Shown: positions 15,886 to 26,003 of the stretch, piece by piece
Numbering within the stretch: the stretch's first letter is position 1
Layout: the number at the start of each line of letters is the position of its first letter
From: Hoylesella buccalis ATCC 35310
GTDB taxonomy: Bacteria > Bacteroidota > Bacteroidia > Bacteroidales > Bacteroidaceae
Direction of reading: 5' to 3'
NCBI RefSeq assembly: GCF_000177075.1
Contig: NZ_ADEG01000022.1
Span: 1 to 38,190 of the forward strand
Length of the DNA: 38,190 nt
Position numbers and translations under genes: made by a program
Notes under the pieces: generated by a model
What the model saw: the letters and a program-made list of their open reading frames with translations, nothing else
Told to the model about the DNA's origin: nothing
Databases searched by the model: none

Positions 15886-16944
15886 ATGAAGACCGAACAT
15901 CTGCTCATCATACGGTTCTCGGCTATGGGTGACGTAGCCATGACGGTTCCGGTAGTGTACTCATTGGCAAAACAATATCCCAACATTCGCATCAGCGTGT
16001 TGAGCCGACCCTTTGCAGCGAATTTCTTTGACAAATTGGCACCAAACGTGGATTTCATGTCTGCCGACCTGAACAATGAATATAAGAATCTGCGCGGACT
16101 GAATAAACTTTATCGCAGACTGACGGCCAAACGATTCACCGCCATAGCCGATTTTCACGATACGCTGCGCTCGAAATATCTACGTACCAGATTTTCGTTA
16201 GACAGGTTCAAAGTGGCTCATATCGACAAACATCGGGCCGACAGACGTAGGCTAACCGCTAAAGGGAAAAAGGAATTGACGCCGCTACAAACGTCTTTCC
16301 AAAACTATGCGGATGTATTAGCAAAATTAGGTTACCCTATTGAGATAGATTTTACATCCATCTTTCCACGTCAAGACGGTACGATGCCTGACTTACCAAA
16401 TGGCATCGAAGCGAAAAACAAGGAAGAACGGTGGATTGGCATAGCGCCTTTCGCGGCCCACAAGGGTAAAGTTTATCCATTGGAAAAAATGGAAAAAACA
16501 ATTGAGATGATACAAACCAAGTACGAAAATACACGAATTTTCCTATTTGGGGGCAGAAAAGAAGAAAAGGAGCAGCTATCTTTGTGGGCAAAAAAATATG
16601 AAAGATGTGTCAGTGTACCAACGCTATTAAACACGTTGCAGGAAGAACTGCTTTTGATGTACCACTTGGATGTGATGATTAGTATGGACAGTGCCAACAT
16701 GCATCTGGCATCATTGGTTAACACACCCGTCATCAGCATTTGGGGTGCCACACATCCCTTTGCGGGATTTATGGGGTGGAATCAAAGCGCAGACCTTGCA
16801 GTTCAGACCGACTTAATGTGTCGCCCGTGTTCCATTTATGGCAATAAACCGTGCTGGAGGAATGACTATGCTTGCTTAAATGAAATAAAACCAGAACAAA
16901 TCATCAATAAACTTGATGAAGTTATACATAAAAACAGAAAATAA
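15886..16944 (+). CDS. Glycosyltransferase family 9 (heptosyltransferase-like)
   Basis: 352 residues, GT-B fold of family 9. The N-terminus LLIIRFSAMGDVAMTVPVV is the typical acceptor-side start. The donor side has IGIAPFAAHKGKVYPLEKM (about 185-203), a FLFGGRKEE segment, and SMDSANMHLASLVNTPVISIWGATHPFAGFMGW (about 264-296), which includes the conserved nucleotide-sugar binding Asp and His. Such enzymes add heptose or similar sugars to the inner core of LPS at the cytoplasmic face. Four Cys near the C-terminus (CRPCSIYGNKPC) recall a late conserved loop of this group. Co-translated with DUF4254. Confidence 0.92.
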   Translation: MKTEHLLIIRFSAMGDVAMTVPVVYSLAKQYPNIRISVLSRPFAANFFDKLAPNVDFMSADLNNEYKNLRGLNKLYRRLTAKRFTAIADFHDTLRSKYLRTRFSLDRFKVAHIDKHRADRRRLTAKGKKELTPLQTSFQNYADVLAKLGYPIEIDFTSIFPRQDGTMPDLPNGIEAKNKEERWIGIAPFAAHKGKVYPLEKMEKTIEMIQTKYENTRIFLFGGRKEEKEQLSLWAKKYERCVSVPTLLNTLQEELLLMYHLDVMISMDSANMHLASLVNTPVISIWGATHPFAGFMGWNQSADLAVQTDLMCRPCSIYGNKPCWRNDYACLNEIKPEQIINKLDEVIHKNRK

Positions 16945-16977
16945 AATTAATTTATTCACTTATTAAAAAACAAGATT

Positions 16978-17142
16978 ATGAAAAAGTATGTATGTGAAAC
17001 TTGCGGTTATGTTTATGACCCCGCAGAAGGCGATCCTGATGGAGGCATCGCTCCCGGAACAGCATTTGAAGATCTCCCAGATGATTGGGTATGCCCATTA
17101 TGCGGTGTAGGAAAAGAAGATTTCACTCCTCAAGCTGAATAA
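16978..17142 (+). CDS. Rubredoxin
   Basis: 54 residues. Two CxxCG knuckles, Cys6-Glu-Thr-Cys9-Gly and Cys39-Pro-Leu-Cys42-Gly, coordinate a single iron; [20 protein letters not shown] and [10 protein letters not shown] are classic rubredoxin features. It is a small cytoplasmic electron carrier, in anaerobes often serving peroxide or superoxide reduction. It lies 33 nt after the glycosyltransferase, too close for an obvious own promoter, and is followed by a strong terminator, so it is the last gene of that operon. Confidence 0.96.
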   Translation: MKKYVCETCGYVYDPAEGDPDGGIAPGTAFEDLPDDWVCPLCGVGKEDFTPQAE

Positions 17143-17161
17143 AACAGCATTTGATGAATTT

Positions 17162-17200
17162 AAATAAGGCAACGATTTGTGTCGTTGCCTTATTTATTTG
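17162..17200 (+). terminator. Rho-independent terminator after rubredoxin
   Basis: Perfect 14-bp stem AAATAAGGCAACGA (17162-17175) / TCGTTGCCTTATTT (17182-17195) with a 6-nt loop, followed by ATTTG. It closes the 15283-17142 operon and borders the candidate origin. Confidence 0.85.
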
Positions 17201-17630
17201 CTTCAAACGAAACATATAAACACTTATACACAATCATTGTGCATAACTCTGTTTATAAATGTTGAATAACTGCCTGTTTATCCACTTAGAAATAAAAGAA
17301 CCTAAAAGTTAGTGCATATCCACACACTTATGACGAAGTTATACATCAATTTCCACAATTATTCAACCAATAAATTTATCAACTTATTCACATCATTCGA
17401 TACTACATATTATTGTGGAAAAGATAGATAACAAATTGATTGACAGCAGAAAGATATGCCATTGAAGTGTGTAAAAAGTAACGTAAGAGTGGAATAACGA
17501 AAAAAGCAAATAAATCGATGTATAGTTATCAACATATCCACCGCACATCATCTCTCTTCATATTTCTTTCTTTTAAAAAATAAATAAAAAGAATATATAA
17601 ATAGGATGTGGACAACTAAGCCATAGAAAG
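17200..17630. other. Candidate chromosomal replication origin (DnaA-box cluster, oriC)
   Basis: A gene-free 500-nt gap with an unusual density of DnaA boxes. Exact TTATNCACA: 17224-17232 (+), 17238-17246 (-), 17384-17392 (+). One mismatch: 17278-17286 TTATCCACT (+), 17316-17324 ATATCCACA (+), 17414-17422 TTTTCCACA (-), 17468-17476 TTTTACACA (-), 17526-17534 TTATCAACA (+), 17607-17615 TTGTCCACA (-). An AT-only stretch at about 17560-17605 could be the unwinding element. It is flanked by a terminator and by the 3' end of the GT-C gene. dnaA is not in the window, which is not unusual for this phylum as far as I know. Confidence 0.7.
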
Positions 17631-17644
17631 AGAAACGGTATGTA

Positions 17645-18916
17645 CTAAATGGATCGTAGCTTGAGAGTAATTTTATGGATGCCAACCGCCGCACCCATGA
17701 AGATAAAAGGCATGAAAGGAGCCTTGAATCGGGTTTCTCCGTGTACTGCTAAGACCAAAGCTAATGAACCTCCAATGACGATACAACATAAAATAAACAA
17801 GGTATCGTACTTTTTTTCTGATTGTAAAACATGGAGGGAAAAGGCAAAGGCCATCAGGAGGAATGCGTAATAAATCATGTTGAGCAGTCCAAACCACTGT
17901 ATGTAGGATAGATTTTGAAGGTTGTACAGTAGCGTTCGATAGGGAAGTGTGACGTAATTGTTTTGGGCTTTCGATTTATCATGCATAAAAGCAGGTATGT
18001 TATCCATGTCGTTCATGTACATGTAAACCAATCTGCCGGGTATTTTACTCAAATAGTTTGCTTTGTTATCCTTGAGCCATTCCAAACATCTTTGTTTCCA
18101 TATTTGGTTGCATTCTATGGCCGTTTTATCCTTCATGTGGTCAATATACCTGATGGTTCCTTTGGGATAAGCCTCGGCATTGTAATGAGGTTCTACGCTT
18201 GTTTCGTATGTTGCTGCTGCCATGTTGAACCACAAGGTTTCACTTTGGAACAAGAAATAGCCTGTACGCAGCCAACAACTGGTTCCAACCACGATGACAA
18301 ACAAGGCATATCCAGCCAGCAGGGAACTGAAAGAACGTAACCATTGTTTGTTTTTAAAGAATAGAAAATAGAGAAGAAACGTACCCATAAATACCAAACT
18401 GATGGGACGAAACCAATTGGCTACAGCCATTAACATGCCTGCTATGAAGAGATTTCGCACACGAGAGGTGTGTAGAATGATGAAAACCGCCCCTAATAAG
18501 AGCGTGATGGATGGTATTTCGGAGAGTATGGTCGTGCTTTGTCCCCAATTATTGGGATAGCATACATATAATAGTAGGGCAATGAATCCTATCTGGTCGT
18601 TGCATGTTTTTTGTGCTATGCGCGCAAGTAAGTAGGCTGATGCGGCTTTGAGAAAGCACATCAACACTAAGATTGGATAAACAGAATGGAATAGATACAG
18701 CGAGAGAGCCACCAAATTAATCTGTCCGATGTTCCAAATAAAGGGTTGTCCATTGATGGTAGGCGCACAAGGATAGGGTTCTCCGTAGTCGATGCACATC
18801 CTGGCGTATTCAATATAGCCATCTCCATCGTTTGTGGGCGTATAGCCAAATAGGAAGAGCACCAACAATAGGAAAGCCAGAAAGAGCAGGCTTATCTGAC
18901 GATAGCGATTTTGCAT
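17645..18916 (-). CDS. GT-C type integral membrane glycosyltransferase
   Basis: 423 residues with about ten hydrophobic segments. After the first (9-25) comes PTNDGDGYIEYARMC, placing an acidic Asp pair in the first extracytoplasmic loop as in ArnT/PMT-like GT-C enzymes that use lipid-linked sugars. A soluble loop (about 225-315) lies between later helices, and HGETRFKAPFMPF near 398-410 resembles the conserved Arg segment at the last helices of this group. Acceptor and sugar are unknown. Its start lies 25 nt inside the end of porZ, indicating coupled translation. Given the A-LPS role known for PorZ, a part in LPS or O-glycan decoration is plausible but inferred. Confidence 0.78.
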   Translation of the reverse strand: MQNRYRQISLLFLAFLLLVLFLFGYTPTNDGDGYIEYARMCIDYGEPYPCAPTINGQPFIWNIGQINLVALSLYLFHSVYPILVLMCFLKAASAYLLARIAQKTCNDQIGFIALLLYVCYPNNWGQSTTILSEIPSITLLLGAVFIILHTSRVRNLFIAGMLMAVANWFRPISLVFMGTFLLYFLFFKNKQWLRSFSSLLAGYALFVIVVGTSCWLRTGYFLFQSETLWFNMAAATYETSVEPHYNAEAYPKGTIRYIDHMKDKTAIECNQIWKQRCLEWLKDNKANYLSKIPGRLVYMYMNDMDNIPAFMHDKSKAQNNYVTLPYRTLLYNLQNLSYIQWFGLLNMIYYAFLLMAFAFSLHVLQSEKKYDTLFILCCIVIGGSLALVLAVHGETRFKAPFMPFIFMGAAVGIHKITLKLRSI

Positions 18917-20907
18917 ACAGTTCCTTTGTTGCCAGTTTGGTCGGCTGTTTGTACCATATAGATGCCCGATGCCACTGGATTTCCGTTCATATCATTACCA
19001 TCCCACACGAAAGTTCCGCCATTGCTTTTACCTTTAGTTACCAAGGTGCCATTGACAGTTACTATTTTGATGTCGGCTTGATAACTAAGTCCAACAACCG
19101 TTATAGGGCCATTATAAGACGGTTCTACCGGATTTGGGTATGCGTAGGTAACGTCTTTGTTCATTGATTCCACAGCCTCGGTGGCGTCACTTTGAAAAGA
19201 ACAAAGTCCTTTGTCTGTCCCAAAAAACACTTCTCCTGTTTGATTATTGATGGCAATGCTTTCTATATGGTTAGAAGGTAATACGCTGTTTGCTATGGTA
19301 AAATGATGAATTTGCTGGTTGTTATCAGCACTGATGAGATATACTCCATTACTTCCTGTACCAAACCATTTGCGGTTACTCTTGTCAACTGCAATGCAGG
19401 TGATGTCTACTCCTGCCAATAAATAGTCAGCTAAGTTTGTTCCGTCGTTGCGAGGAATCTTTATTTGTGTGAACGTTACATCGGGTAGTTGATTCATTTT
19501 TGAAGCTTCAAGCAGCAGTACTCCTGTATTTGTACCAATCCAAAGATTGTTCTCCATATCTTCAGCGATATATTTTACAGCTGTTGTTTTTAGGCTGTTT
19601 CCATCTTGGTTGATGAAATTGGTTATCGTGTGCAGCGTTTCAGTCTTCCTATCATAACAAAATAGTGCTGGAAACTTGTAGTTCCCGTTGCCGAACCACA
19701 ATAAGCCTCGACTGTCAAACACGGGATGATAGAGTAAACTGGGGCTCACTCCATTTTGCATCAACGATGGTTGATGGTGTGATTTCATGGTTCCATCTTG
19801 CAGTAATTCGATGATGCTTTGTCCCTTTGTTTGGTTGTTTAATATCCAAAGATGTCGCTCTTCATCGAACAGCAGGCCGTTGATGGGAACATATTCATTA
19901 TCCAGTTCTTTTCCTTTATCCACTGCTGGCATCAGAATACTGTTGTCTTTATTGTAGTATTTGGTGAGTTTCCCGTTTTGAAATTCGTAAAGTCCGGTTC
20001 TACCTCCTGCAAATACATGGTTTGCATCTTTAGGATCGATGGCCAAACAGTTGATTTCTGCATAGGAATAGCCTGTTGTTTTTTGGATATCATCTTGATA
20101 AATATGCCATTGACCATCCTCAAGTACTTGGATAATACCTGGATGTGAGAGACTAACACCTTCTGATTCAAAGCCTCCTCCCGCAGTGTAAAGGCGGTTA
20201 TTGATAAACTTTAGAAAATAAAAATGGTTGTATTGCGGACCTTCCGGACGCATGCTTTCCATTTTATTCCATAGTTCTTTGTCTACTTCTTTGTTGTTTT
20301 TAGTATAGTTTCCTATTCTTTTCCAATTCTTCTTGTCAAGTAAATTAGCAGATAAATCAGCAGCATATTTTCCATGGGTCATTGATGCTGCAATGATTTT
20401 GTTTTGCTGTATAAGTGTCCAATCTACGCGAAAGCCCAGAAAATAAGTATCACTAATCTCGGCATCACTCACATTGAGCTTGACAATACCGAATCCTGTG
20501 GATAAATAAGCATAGCTTCCATTCACATAGATGCTGTGAATGGTTTTGTCTTCTGTCAGCGATTTTTTATAATAGTCAGCGATATTGGTAACGTTTCCTT
20601 TACCATCCAGCAAGTCAATGTTGTTATTTTTGTAGACAATGATCAATCGTTTGGCCGCAGAACAATAAGCAATGTGGCTGATTTCAACATCATTCAAGCC
20701 TGTTTTCTTATCAAAAGTCTGTATGCTGTTGTCATCCTTATCATAGCAAAACAATCCACCTGACGCCAACACATATACGATGTTACCTGCCGGTTGCACG
20801 TCCGTTATGTCGTGATAGGAAGGATATACTTTCCAAGAACCTATTTGGGACAAGCCTTGCAAGCAACCCATGATGAGAAAAAGGACAGATACTATCGTTG
20901 TTTTCAT
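18892..20907 (-). CDS. porZ: PorZ-like type IX secretion system protein
   Basis: 671 residues. Signal peptide about 1-20 (ending GLSQ). Two tandem beta-propeller regions follow: an N-terminal one with IGSWKVYPSYHDITDV, GGLFCYDKDDNSIQTF and KTGLNDVEISHIAY, and a second with two-component-regulator style repeats (NNLWIGTNTGVLLL, RKWFGTGSNGVYLI, GEVFFGTDKGLCSF). The C-terminal domain from about 585 has YAYPNPV, then GNPVASGIYMV and KIAIVR, a type A sorting-type domain. Porphyromonas PorZ has this layout and helps attach anionic LPS to T9SS cargo at the surface. The other T9SS genes are not here. Overlaps the GT-C gene by 25 nt. Confidence 0.82.
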   Translation of the reverse strand: MKTTIVSVLFLIMGCLQGLSQIGSWKVYPSYHDITDVQPAGNIVYVLASGGLFCYDKDDNSIQTFDKKTGLNDVEISHIAYCSAAKRLIIVYKNNNIDLLDGKGNVTNIADYYKKSLTEDKTIHSIYVNGSYAYLSTGFGIVKLNVSDAEISDTYFLGFRVDWTLIQQNKIIAASMTHGKYAADLSANLLDKKNWKRIGNYTKNNKEVDKELWNKMESMRPEGPQYNHFYFLKFINNRLYTAGGGFESEGVSLSHPGIIQVLEDGQWHIYQDDIQKTTGYSYAEINCLAIDPKDANHVFAGGRTGLYEFQNGKLTKYYNKDNSILMPAVDKGKELDNEYVPINGLLFDEERHLWILNNQTKGQSIIELLQDGTMKSHHQPSLMQNGVSPSLLYHPVFDSRGLLWFGNGNYKFPALFCYDRKTETLHTITNFINQDGNSLKTTAVKYIAEDMENNLWIGTNTGVLLLEASKMNQLPDVTFTQIKIPRNDGTNLADYLLAGVDITCIAVDKSNRKWFGTGSNGVYLISADNNQQIHHFTIANSVLPSNHIESIAINNQTGEVFFGTDKGLCSFQSDATEAVESMNKDVTYAYPNPVEPSYNGPITVVGLSYQADIKIVTVNGTLVTKGKSNGGTFVWDGNDMNGNPVASGIYMVQTADQTGNKGTVCKIAIVR

Positions 20908-20919
20908 TGCGCTATTCAG

Positions 20920-21558
20920 TTAGACAGATTGTGCTATATCTTCGTTAAGATAGGCTGCTAATTTTTCAACTGCCAGTGCACGATGCGAAATGTGGTTCTT
21001 TATATCCTCGCCAAGTTCGGCAAAACTCTGGTTATATCCGTTGGGAATGAACAGCGGATCGTAGCCAAAACCAGCTTCACCACGCTTTTCTTCTGCGATT
21101 AAGCCATCCACACGTCCTTCAAAATAATGGATTTCAGGTGCTGCACAAGCATTATCTATATTTTTTTCTTGTTGATTTTTGGGATGTTGCAGCAAGGCAA
21201 TGACAGTGCGAAAATGAGCCTTTCGATTGTTTTTTCCCTGTAGTTCACGCAACAATTTCTGCATGTTTGCCTCGCTATCATGGTCGGTTCCTTCGGCATA
21301 GCGTGCGCTGTGAACGCCTGGTTTACCATCCAATGCATCCACTTCAAGGCCCGTATCATCGGCAAAACAGTCCAACCCATAGTGTTCTGCCACATACATG
21401 GCCTTTTGTAAGGCATTCTCTTGCAAGGTATCTCCTGTCTCTGGAATATCCTCATGACAACCAATATCTTGCAAAGACACTATTTCAAACCATTCTCCCA
21501 GTATGTCACGAATTTCCTGAAGTTTGTTCTTGTTGTTTGTTGCGAAGACTATTTTCAT
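20920..21558 (-). CDS. rdgB: Non-canonical purine NTP pyrophosphatase (RdgB/HAM1)
   Basis: 212 residues. It hydrolyses dITP, ITP and XTP to the monophosphates, keeping deaminated purines out of DNA and RNA. The N-terminus [15 protein letters not shown] is the SxxNxxK-type substrate motif, [17 protein letters not shown] (about 65-81) carries the catalytic acidic pair, HSARYA follows, and FGYDPLFIP and [10 protein letters not shown] complete the signature. An insert of about 15 residues ([16 protein letters not shown]) precedes EGRVDGLI. The gene begins 53 nt inside the 3' end of the YitT-type gene, in a different frame; no later Met could serve. Confidence 0.95.
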   Translation of the reverse strand: MKIVFATNNKNKLQEIRDILGEWFEIVSLQDIGCHEDIPETGDTLQENALQKAMYVAEHYGLDCFADDTGLEVDALDGKPGVHSARYAEGTDHDSEANMQKLLRELQGKNNRKAHFRTVIALLQHPKNQQEKNIDNACAAPEIHYFEGRVDGLIAEEKRGEAGFGYDPLFIPNGYNQSFAELGEDIKNHISHRALAVEKLAAYLNEDIAQSV

Positions 21559-22483
21559 GTTTTTTCTTTACTTTTACCTTGATTTGATCAAATCCCTCGC
21601 CGTATACACCGATGACCGAACTCTGACTAACAAAGGCATTTGGGTCGGTCATCTTGATGAGGCGGAAGATTAATTGACTTTCACTTTTACGGGCTAACAA
21701 ACAAATTACCTTGATTTCTTGTCCGGTATACCAGCCGTGACCATCAAGAATAGTCAGTCCATGGTCGGTTTCTTTGGACAGAATTTCAGCGATTTCTTCA
21801 TGTTTTCTCGAATAAATCATAAACTGAACCGATTGCCGTTGACGGGCAAACACAAAGTCGAGCATGAAACATTCGATGATGATGGTACAGTAACCAAATA
21901 CCACTTTGTGGGCTCGTTCAGCCATTTCGCCAAACTGTGGGAAGAAGAAACAGCTGCTTACTATAAAGATATCTACCAATATTAGTACCTGTCCTAAGGA
22001 CATATCCTTGTATTTGTTGACACAAGCAGCAATGATATCCGAGCCTCCTGTACTGCCATTGTTGAGAAATACCACTGCCAATGATGAACCAGTGATACAG
22101 CATCCAATGACCATTGACATGAAGTCTTGTCCTTCGCCCAATACCTTGATAAAGTTTCCGTTAGCATCCAAAGGCATTAGACTTTGTGCAAACATTAACA
22201 TAAAGTATAGTGCAAAGATGGCATAGATGGTTTTCATCATGAATCGGAAGCCCAAAATCTTCAGGGCTACGATTAACAATGAAATGTTGATAATCATGTA
22301 TGTGTTCTCCAGCTTAAAGCCAGTGGCATAATAAATGATGGCCGACATACCGGTTACCCCACCGGTTACAATTTCGTAGGGCATCAGAAAGATGGTGAAG
22401 GCAGTGCTGTAAAGCAACAGGCCTAACGTGATGAACACATAATCTTTTACTTCAGATAAGATAAATTCCTTGTTTTTAATCAT
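21506..22483 (-). CDS. YitT family membrane protein (DUF161 plus DUF2179)
   Basis: 325 residues. An N-terminal membrane part with about six hydrophobic segments contains the family's repeated glycine-rich stretches ([17 protein letters not shown] and [18 protein letters not shown]). The soluble C-terminal part (about 215-300), with [21 protein letters not shown], is the DUF2179 ferredoxin-like domain. Substrate is not known for the family; a transporter or nucleotide-linked sensor are the usual guesses. The start overlaps the leuS stop by 4 nt and the end overlaps rdgB by 53 nt. A lysine-rich KVKVKKKHE tail is encoded in the overlap. Confidence 0.9.
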   Translation of the reverse strand: MIKNKEFILSEVKDYVFITLGLLLYSTAFTIFLMPYEIVTGGVTGMSAIIYYATGFKLENTYMIINISLLIVALKILGFRFMMKTIYAIFALYFMLMFAQSLMPLDANGNFIKVLGEGQDFMSMVIGCCITGSSLAVVFLNNGSTGGSDIIAACVNKYKDMSLGQVLILVDIFIVSSCFFFPQFGEMAERAHKVVFGYCTIIIECFMLDFVFARQRQSVQFMIYSRKHEEIAEILSKETDHGLTILDGHGWYTGQEIKVICLLARKSESQLIFRLIKMTDPNAFVSQSSVIGVYGEGFDQIKVKVKKKHENSLRNKQQEQTSGNS

Positions 22484-25332
22484 TTTAGTACGATATTAAT
22501 GATTTTTTTTGGAACGATGATAGTTTTTATAATTGTTTTGTCTGCGATGTATTTTTGGGTGCGCTCGTCGGCAAGCACCTTTTCTTCGATGGCTTCACGA
22601 CTGTCGTCTATGCCGAACACCATCTGGAAACGAGCCTTTCCGTTGAACGATACCGTCATCTGTACATCGCTTTCTTTGAGATATTCCTCATTGCATACAG
22701 GCCATTGAGCATCGCAAACCGAATCCTCTCCACCCAACACATGCCACAGCTCTTCACTGATGTGTGGCGCAAAGGGTGACAATAGTTTGATGACATCCTT
22801 GAGCAGTTCCTTGTTGGTGCATTTGCTTTGTGCAAGTTCGTTGATGCAGATCATGAAGGCAGAGATGGCCGTATTATACGAAAACTGTTCGATATCGCCC
22901 GTTACTTTCTTGATGAGTTTGTGTACAGACTTCAGCTGTTCTTTGGTTGGCTCATCGTCGTTGGGCAAAAATTGGTCAGTTCTGTATTCATAAACCAGTC
23001 CCCACAGCTTTTTCAAGAATCGGTGACAACCGTCAATACCGTTGGTATCCCATGGCTTGCTGGCCTCTACCGGGCCTAAGAACATTTCGTACAAGCGCAG
23101 CGTGTCGGCACCGTACTGTTCTACTATCATATCAGGATTGACAACGTTGTACATTGATTTCGACATCTTCTCGATGGCCCAGCTACACACATATTTATCT
23201 CCTTCCAAGATAAATTCAGCCTGTTTGTATTCTGGTCGCCACGCTTTGAAGGCCTCTATGTCCAACACGTCGCCGTGAACCATATTCACATCCACATGAA
23301 TGGGAGTGGTTTTATATTGTTCTTTCAATCCCAATGACACGAAAACAGGTGCTGCCGAATGGTCATCGTTGTTGATACGATACACAAAGTTGCTACGTCC
23401 TTGTATCATACCCTGATTCACTAACTTCTCAAAAGGTTCTTCTTTGAAGGAATAACCATAATCATGTAAGAACTTATTCCAAAATCTTGAATAAATCAAG
23501 TGGCCCGTGGCGTGTTCTGTTCCACCCACATAAAGATCTACATTCTGCCAATAAGCAGCTACCTTTTTATCCACCAATGCTTCATCGTTGTGTGGATCCA
23601 TGTAACGAAGATAATAAGCCGAGCTGCCAGCGAAGCCTGGCATGGTGTTTAGTTCCAGCGGGAATATGGTAGAATTGTTGACAAGCGATTTGTCTACCAC
23701 CTTGTTTTGTTCCACGTCCCAGGCCCATTTTTTGGCTCTACCCAATGGCGGTTCGCCAGTCTCGGTAGGCTCATACTTGTCAATCTCAGGTAATTCGAGT
23801 GGCAAGCATTCTTCAGGAATCATGTGGGGCATGCCGTCTTGATAATATACTGGGAAGGGTTCGCCCCAATAGCGCTGACGAGAGAAGATGGCATCGCGCA
23901 GGCGATAGTTCACCCGAACGCGCCCGATACCCTGTTCAACCACATATTTTCGGGTGGCGGCAATGGCCTCTTTCACCGTCAATCCATTGAGGCTCAACGG
24001 TGTTTGTTTTCCTTCCACCGGACTGTTAATCATGATTCCCTCTTTCGCATCGTAGCTCTCTTCACTCACATCAGCCCCTTCAATTAGCGGAATGATGGGC
24101 AGATTGAAGTGCTTGGCAAAGGCATAGTCGCGACTGTCGTGTGCCGGAACGGCCATGATGGCCCCTGTTCCATAGCCAGCCAGTACATAGTCGCTCACCC
24201 AAATAGGGATGTTTTCGCCTGTCAATGGGTTCACAGCGTAGCTTCCGGTGAACACTCCGGTTACTTTTCTATCGGCGATGCGTTCCCGTTCGGTCCGCTT
24301 TTTCGTAGCGTCTACATATTCTTCAACGGCTGTTGCCTGCTCGGGAGTGGTCACTTGACTAACGTATTCGCTCTCTGGCGCCAGCACCATGAACGTAACA
24401 CCGAACATGGTATCGGCGCGGGTGGTGAACACCGTCAAAGAAAGGTCATCGTGGTTGGCCACTTTAAACTGCACTTCGGTTCCTTGTGAGCGTCCAATCC
24501 AGTTGCGTTGTGTTTCTTTCAGCGACTCCGTCCAGTTTACTTTTTCCAGTCCATCGAGCAAGCGTTGCGCATACGCAGACACGCGCAAGCACCATTGTTT
24601 CATTTTCTTTTGCACCACGGGGTAGCCACCTCGCTCGCTCACGCCATCTACCACCTCATCGTTGGCCAGCACAGTGCCCAGTCCGGCACACCAGTTTACC
24701 ATCGTTTCGCCCAGGTAAGCGATGCGATAGTTCATAAGCGTTTGCTGCTGTTGAAGCTCAGTCATGGCTTTCCACTCCTCGGCTGTGAACTGTAGTTCTT
24801 CGCTCTGGGCCACGTTCAAACCGTCAGTACCTTTGGTTTCAAAGTGCTGTACGAGCGTTGTGATAGGCTGTGCTTTCTGCAAATCGTTGTCATAATACGA
24901 TTGAAACATTTTGATGAACGCCCATTGTGTCCACTTGTAATATGCCGGGTCGCAGGTTCTGATTTCACGATCCCAATCGAACGAAAATCCAATTTTGTCC
25001 AACTGTTCGCGATAGTGCTTGATGTTTTCCTCGGTAGTGATGGAGGGATGTTGCCCCGTTTGTATGGCATACTGCTCGGCTGGCAGTCCATAGGCGTCGT
25101 AACCCATAGGGTTGAGAACGTTGAATCCATTCTGTCGCTTGTATCGCGCATAGATATCGCTGGCAATATAGCCCAAAGGATGGCCTACGTGAAGGCCCGC
25201 TCCGGATGGGTAGGGGAACATGTTGAGTACATAATATTTTTTCTTTTGGGCATCTTCTTCAACGTGATAGGTTTTGTTTTTCACCCACTGTTGTTGCCAC
25301 TTTTTCTCAATTTCTCTGAAATTGTATTCCAT
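22480..25332 (-). CDS. leuS: Leucyl-tRNA synthetase
   Basis: 950 residues. It charges tRNA-Leu. The class I HIGH motif appears as HVGHPLG at 48-54 within [16 protein letters not shown], and KMSKS is at 722-726. Between them sit the CP1 editing domain ([18 protein letters not shown] and the [15 protein letters not shown]sp-rich segment) and a zinc-domain-like region; the anticodon-binding helices and C-terminal domain complete it. First gene of a tightly packed operon with yitT, rdgB, porZ and the GT-C gene. A -7 box lies 54 nt upstream. A tRNA-Leu gene lies elsewhere in the window but is not linked. Confidence 0.98.
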   Translation of the reverse strand: MEYNFREIEKKWQQQWVKNKTYHVEEDAQKKKYYVLNMFPYPSGAGLHVGHPLGYIASDIYARYKRQNGFNVLNPMGYDAYGLPAEQYAIQTGQHPSITTEENIKHYREQLDKIGFSFDWDREIRTCDPAYYKWTQWAFIKMFQSYYDNDLQKAQPITTLVQHFETKGTDGLNVAQSEELQFTAEEWKAMTELQQQQTLMNYRIAYLGETMVNWCAGLGTVLANDEVVDGVSERGGYPVVQKKMKQWCLRVSAYAQRLLDGLEKVNWTESLKETQRNWIGRSQGTEVQFKVANHDDLSLTVFTTRADTMFGVTFMVLAPESEYVSQVTTPEQATAVEEYVDATKKRTERERIADRKVTGVFTGSYAVNPLTGENIPIWVSDYVLAGYGTGAIMAVPAHDSRDYAFAKHFNLPIIPLIEGADVSEESYDAKEGIMINSPVEGKQTPLSLNGLTVKEAIAATRKYVVEQGIGRVRVNYRLRDAIFSRQRYWGEPFPVYYQDGMPHMIPEECLPLELPEIDKYEPTETGEPPLGRAKKWAWDVEQNKVVDKSLVNNSTIFPLELNTMPGFAGSSAYYLRYMDPHNDEALVDKKVAAYWQNVDLYVGGTEHATGHLIYSRFWNKFLHDYGYSFKEEPFEKLVNQGMIQGRSNFVYRINNDDHSAAPVFVSLGLKEQYKTTPIHVDVNMVHGDVLDIEAFKAWRPEYKQAEFILEGDKYVCSWAIEKMSKSMYNVVNPDMIVEQYGADTLRLYEMFLGPVEASKPWDTNGIDGCHRFLKKLWGLVYEYRTDQFLPNDDEPTKEQLKSVHKLIKKVTGDIEQFSYNTAISAFMICINELAQSKCTNKELLKDVIKLLSPFAPHISEELWHVLGGEDSVCDAQWPVCNEEYLKESDVQMTVSFNGKARFQMVFGIDDSREAIEEKVLADERTQKYIADKTIIKTIIVPKKIINIVLK

Positions 25333-25385
25333 AAGATATCCTAAATTAACGTTCTATTGTGTTTCGATGTGTATATAATAGGTGA

Positions 25386-25393
25386 CAAAAGTA
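25386..25393 (-). promoter_or_regulatory. -7 box of the leuS operon promoter
   Basis: TACTTTTG on the minus strand fits TAnnTTTG and is 54 nt before the leuS ATG. No clear TTTG at -33. Confidence 0.5.
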
Positions 25394-25547
25394 CGAAAAA
25401 AATAAGATATGGATTGTATAAATACTGAATTTTATTAAAAAACATCTACCTAAACGCTCGTAACACGGCAAGCACCAACGTTGTGGGAAGAGGATGAAAC
25501 AGCACTGATTTATCGTGCAACCGCAAAGAATACCATACTGATAAATG

Positions 25548-25940
25548 TCCTAATTATTTACCAAATAATGGCCTTAAAACGGCACTTCATATTTGATAAA
25601 ATAGAAAAAAATAATAGGCATAGAGGAAGCAAAATTGAGATTTTTGAGTGAGAAAAATAAGATTTCGATGCAATAGCCATGAGTTAGGGTTGCTATATGC
25701 ATGACTTTGCGCCGCAATAACTATGACATCATGCCGCAAAAGCATGTATATTGCGGGATAAAAGCAATGCTATTGGCTTGAAAAAGATAACGAAAACGCA
25801 GCTTCATACAGGGATGAAGACACAATGTATTGAGCCTGAATGAGATACGAAAAACGCTCATTTTTGGCGTATTTGCAACCTTAAGAGAAGTTGTTTGCAA
25901 ATACGCCAAATATAAGGAAGTATGTTGTCAAGAAAATTCA
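25548..25940 (+). repeat. Dispersed element copy 2: 22-nt phased array plus hairpin tail
   Basis: Fills most of the 671-nt gap between leuS and upp. Leader from 25570 (GGCCTTAAAACGGCACTTC), then after 101 nt, the same distance as in copy 1, five phased 22-nt units at 25671, 25693, 25715, 25737 and 25759. The last two begin CAAAAGCATGTATATTG and TAAAAGCAATGCTATTGG, closely like copy 1. After 88 nt a perfect 13-bp hairpin GGCGTATTTGCAA / TTGCAAATACGCC from about 25868 is followed by the tail TTGTCAAGAAAATT near 25925. Most single positions differ from copy 1 while spacing is kept. No gene is supported. Confidence 0.8.
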
Positions 25941-26003
25941 TCATCATTTTGATGCGTGATGATGCCTTTCATCAACGAATTACGTCTTGCGGTAGGAGTG
26001 TGG

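Noticed and set aside
22480..25332. T-box or other leader riboswitch before leuS
   Set aside because: The region before leuS shows only a -7 box and a 54-nt leader with no stable hairpin or specifier-like structure.
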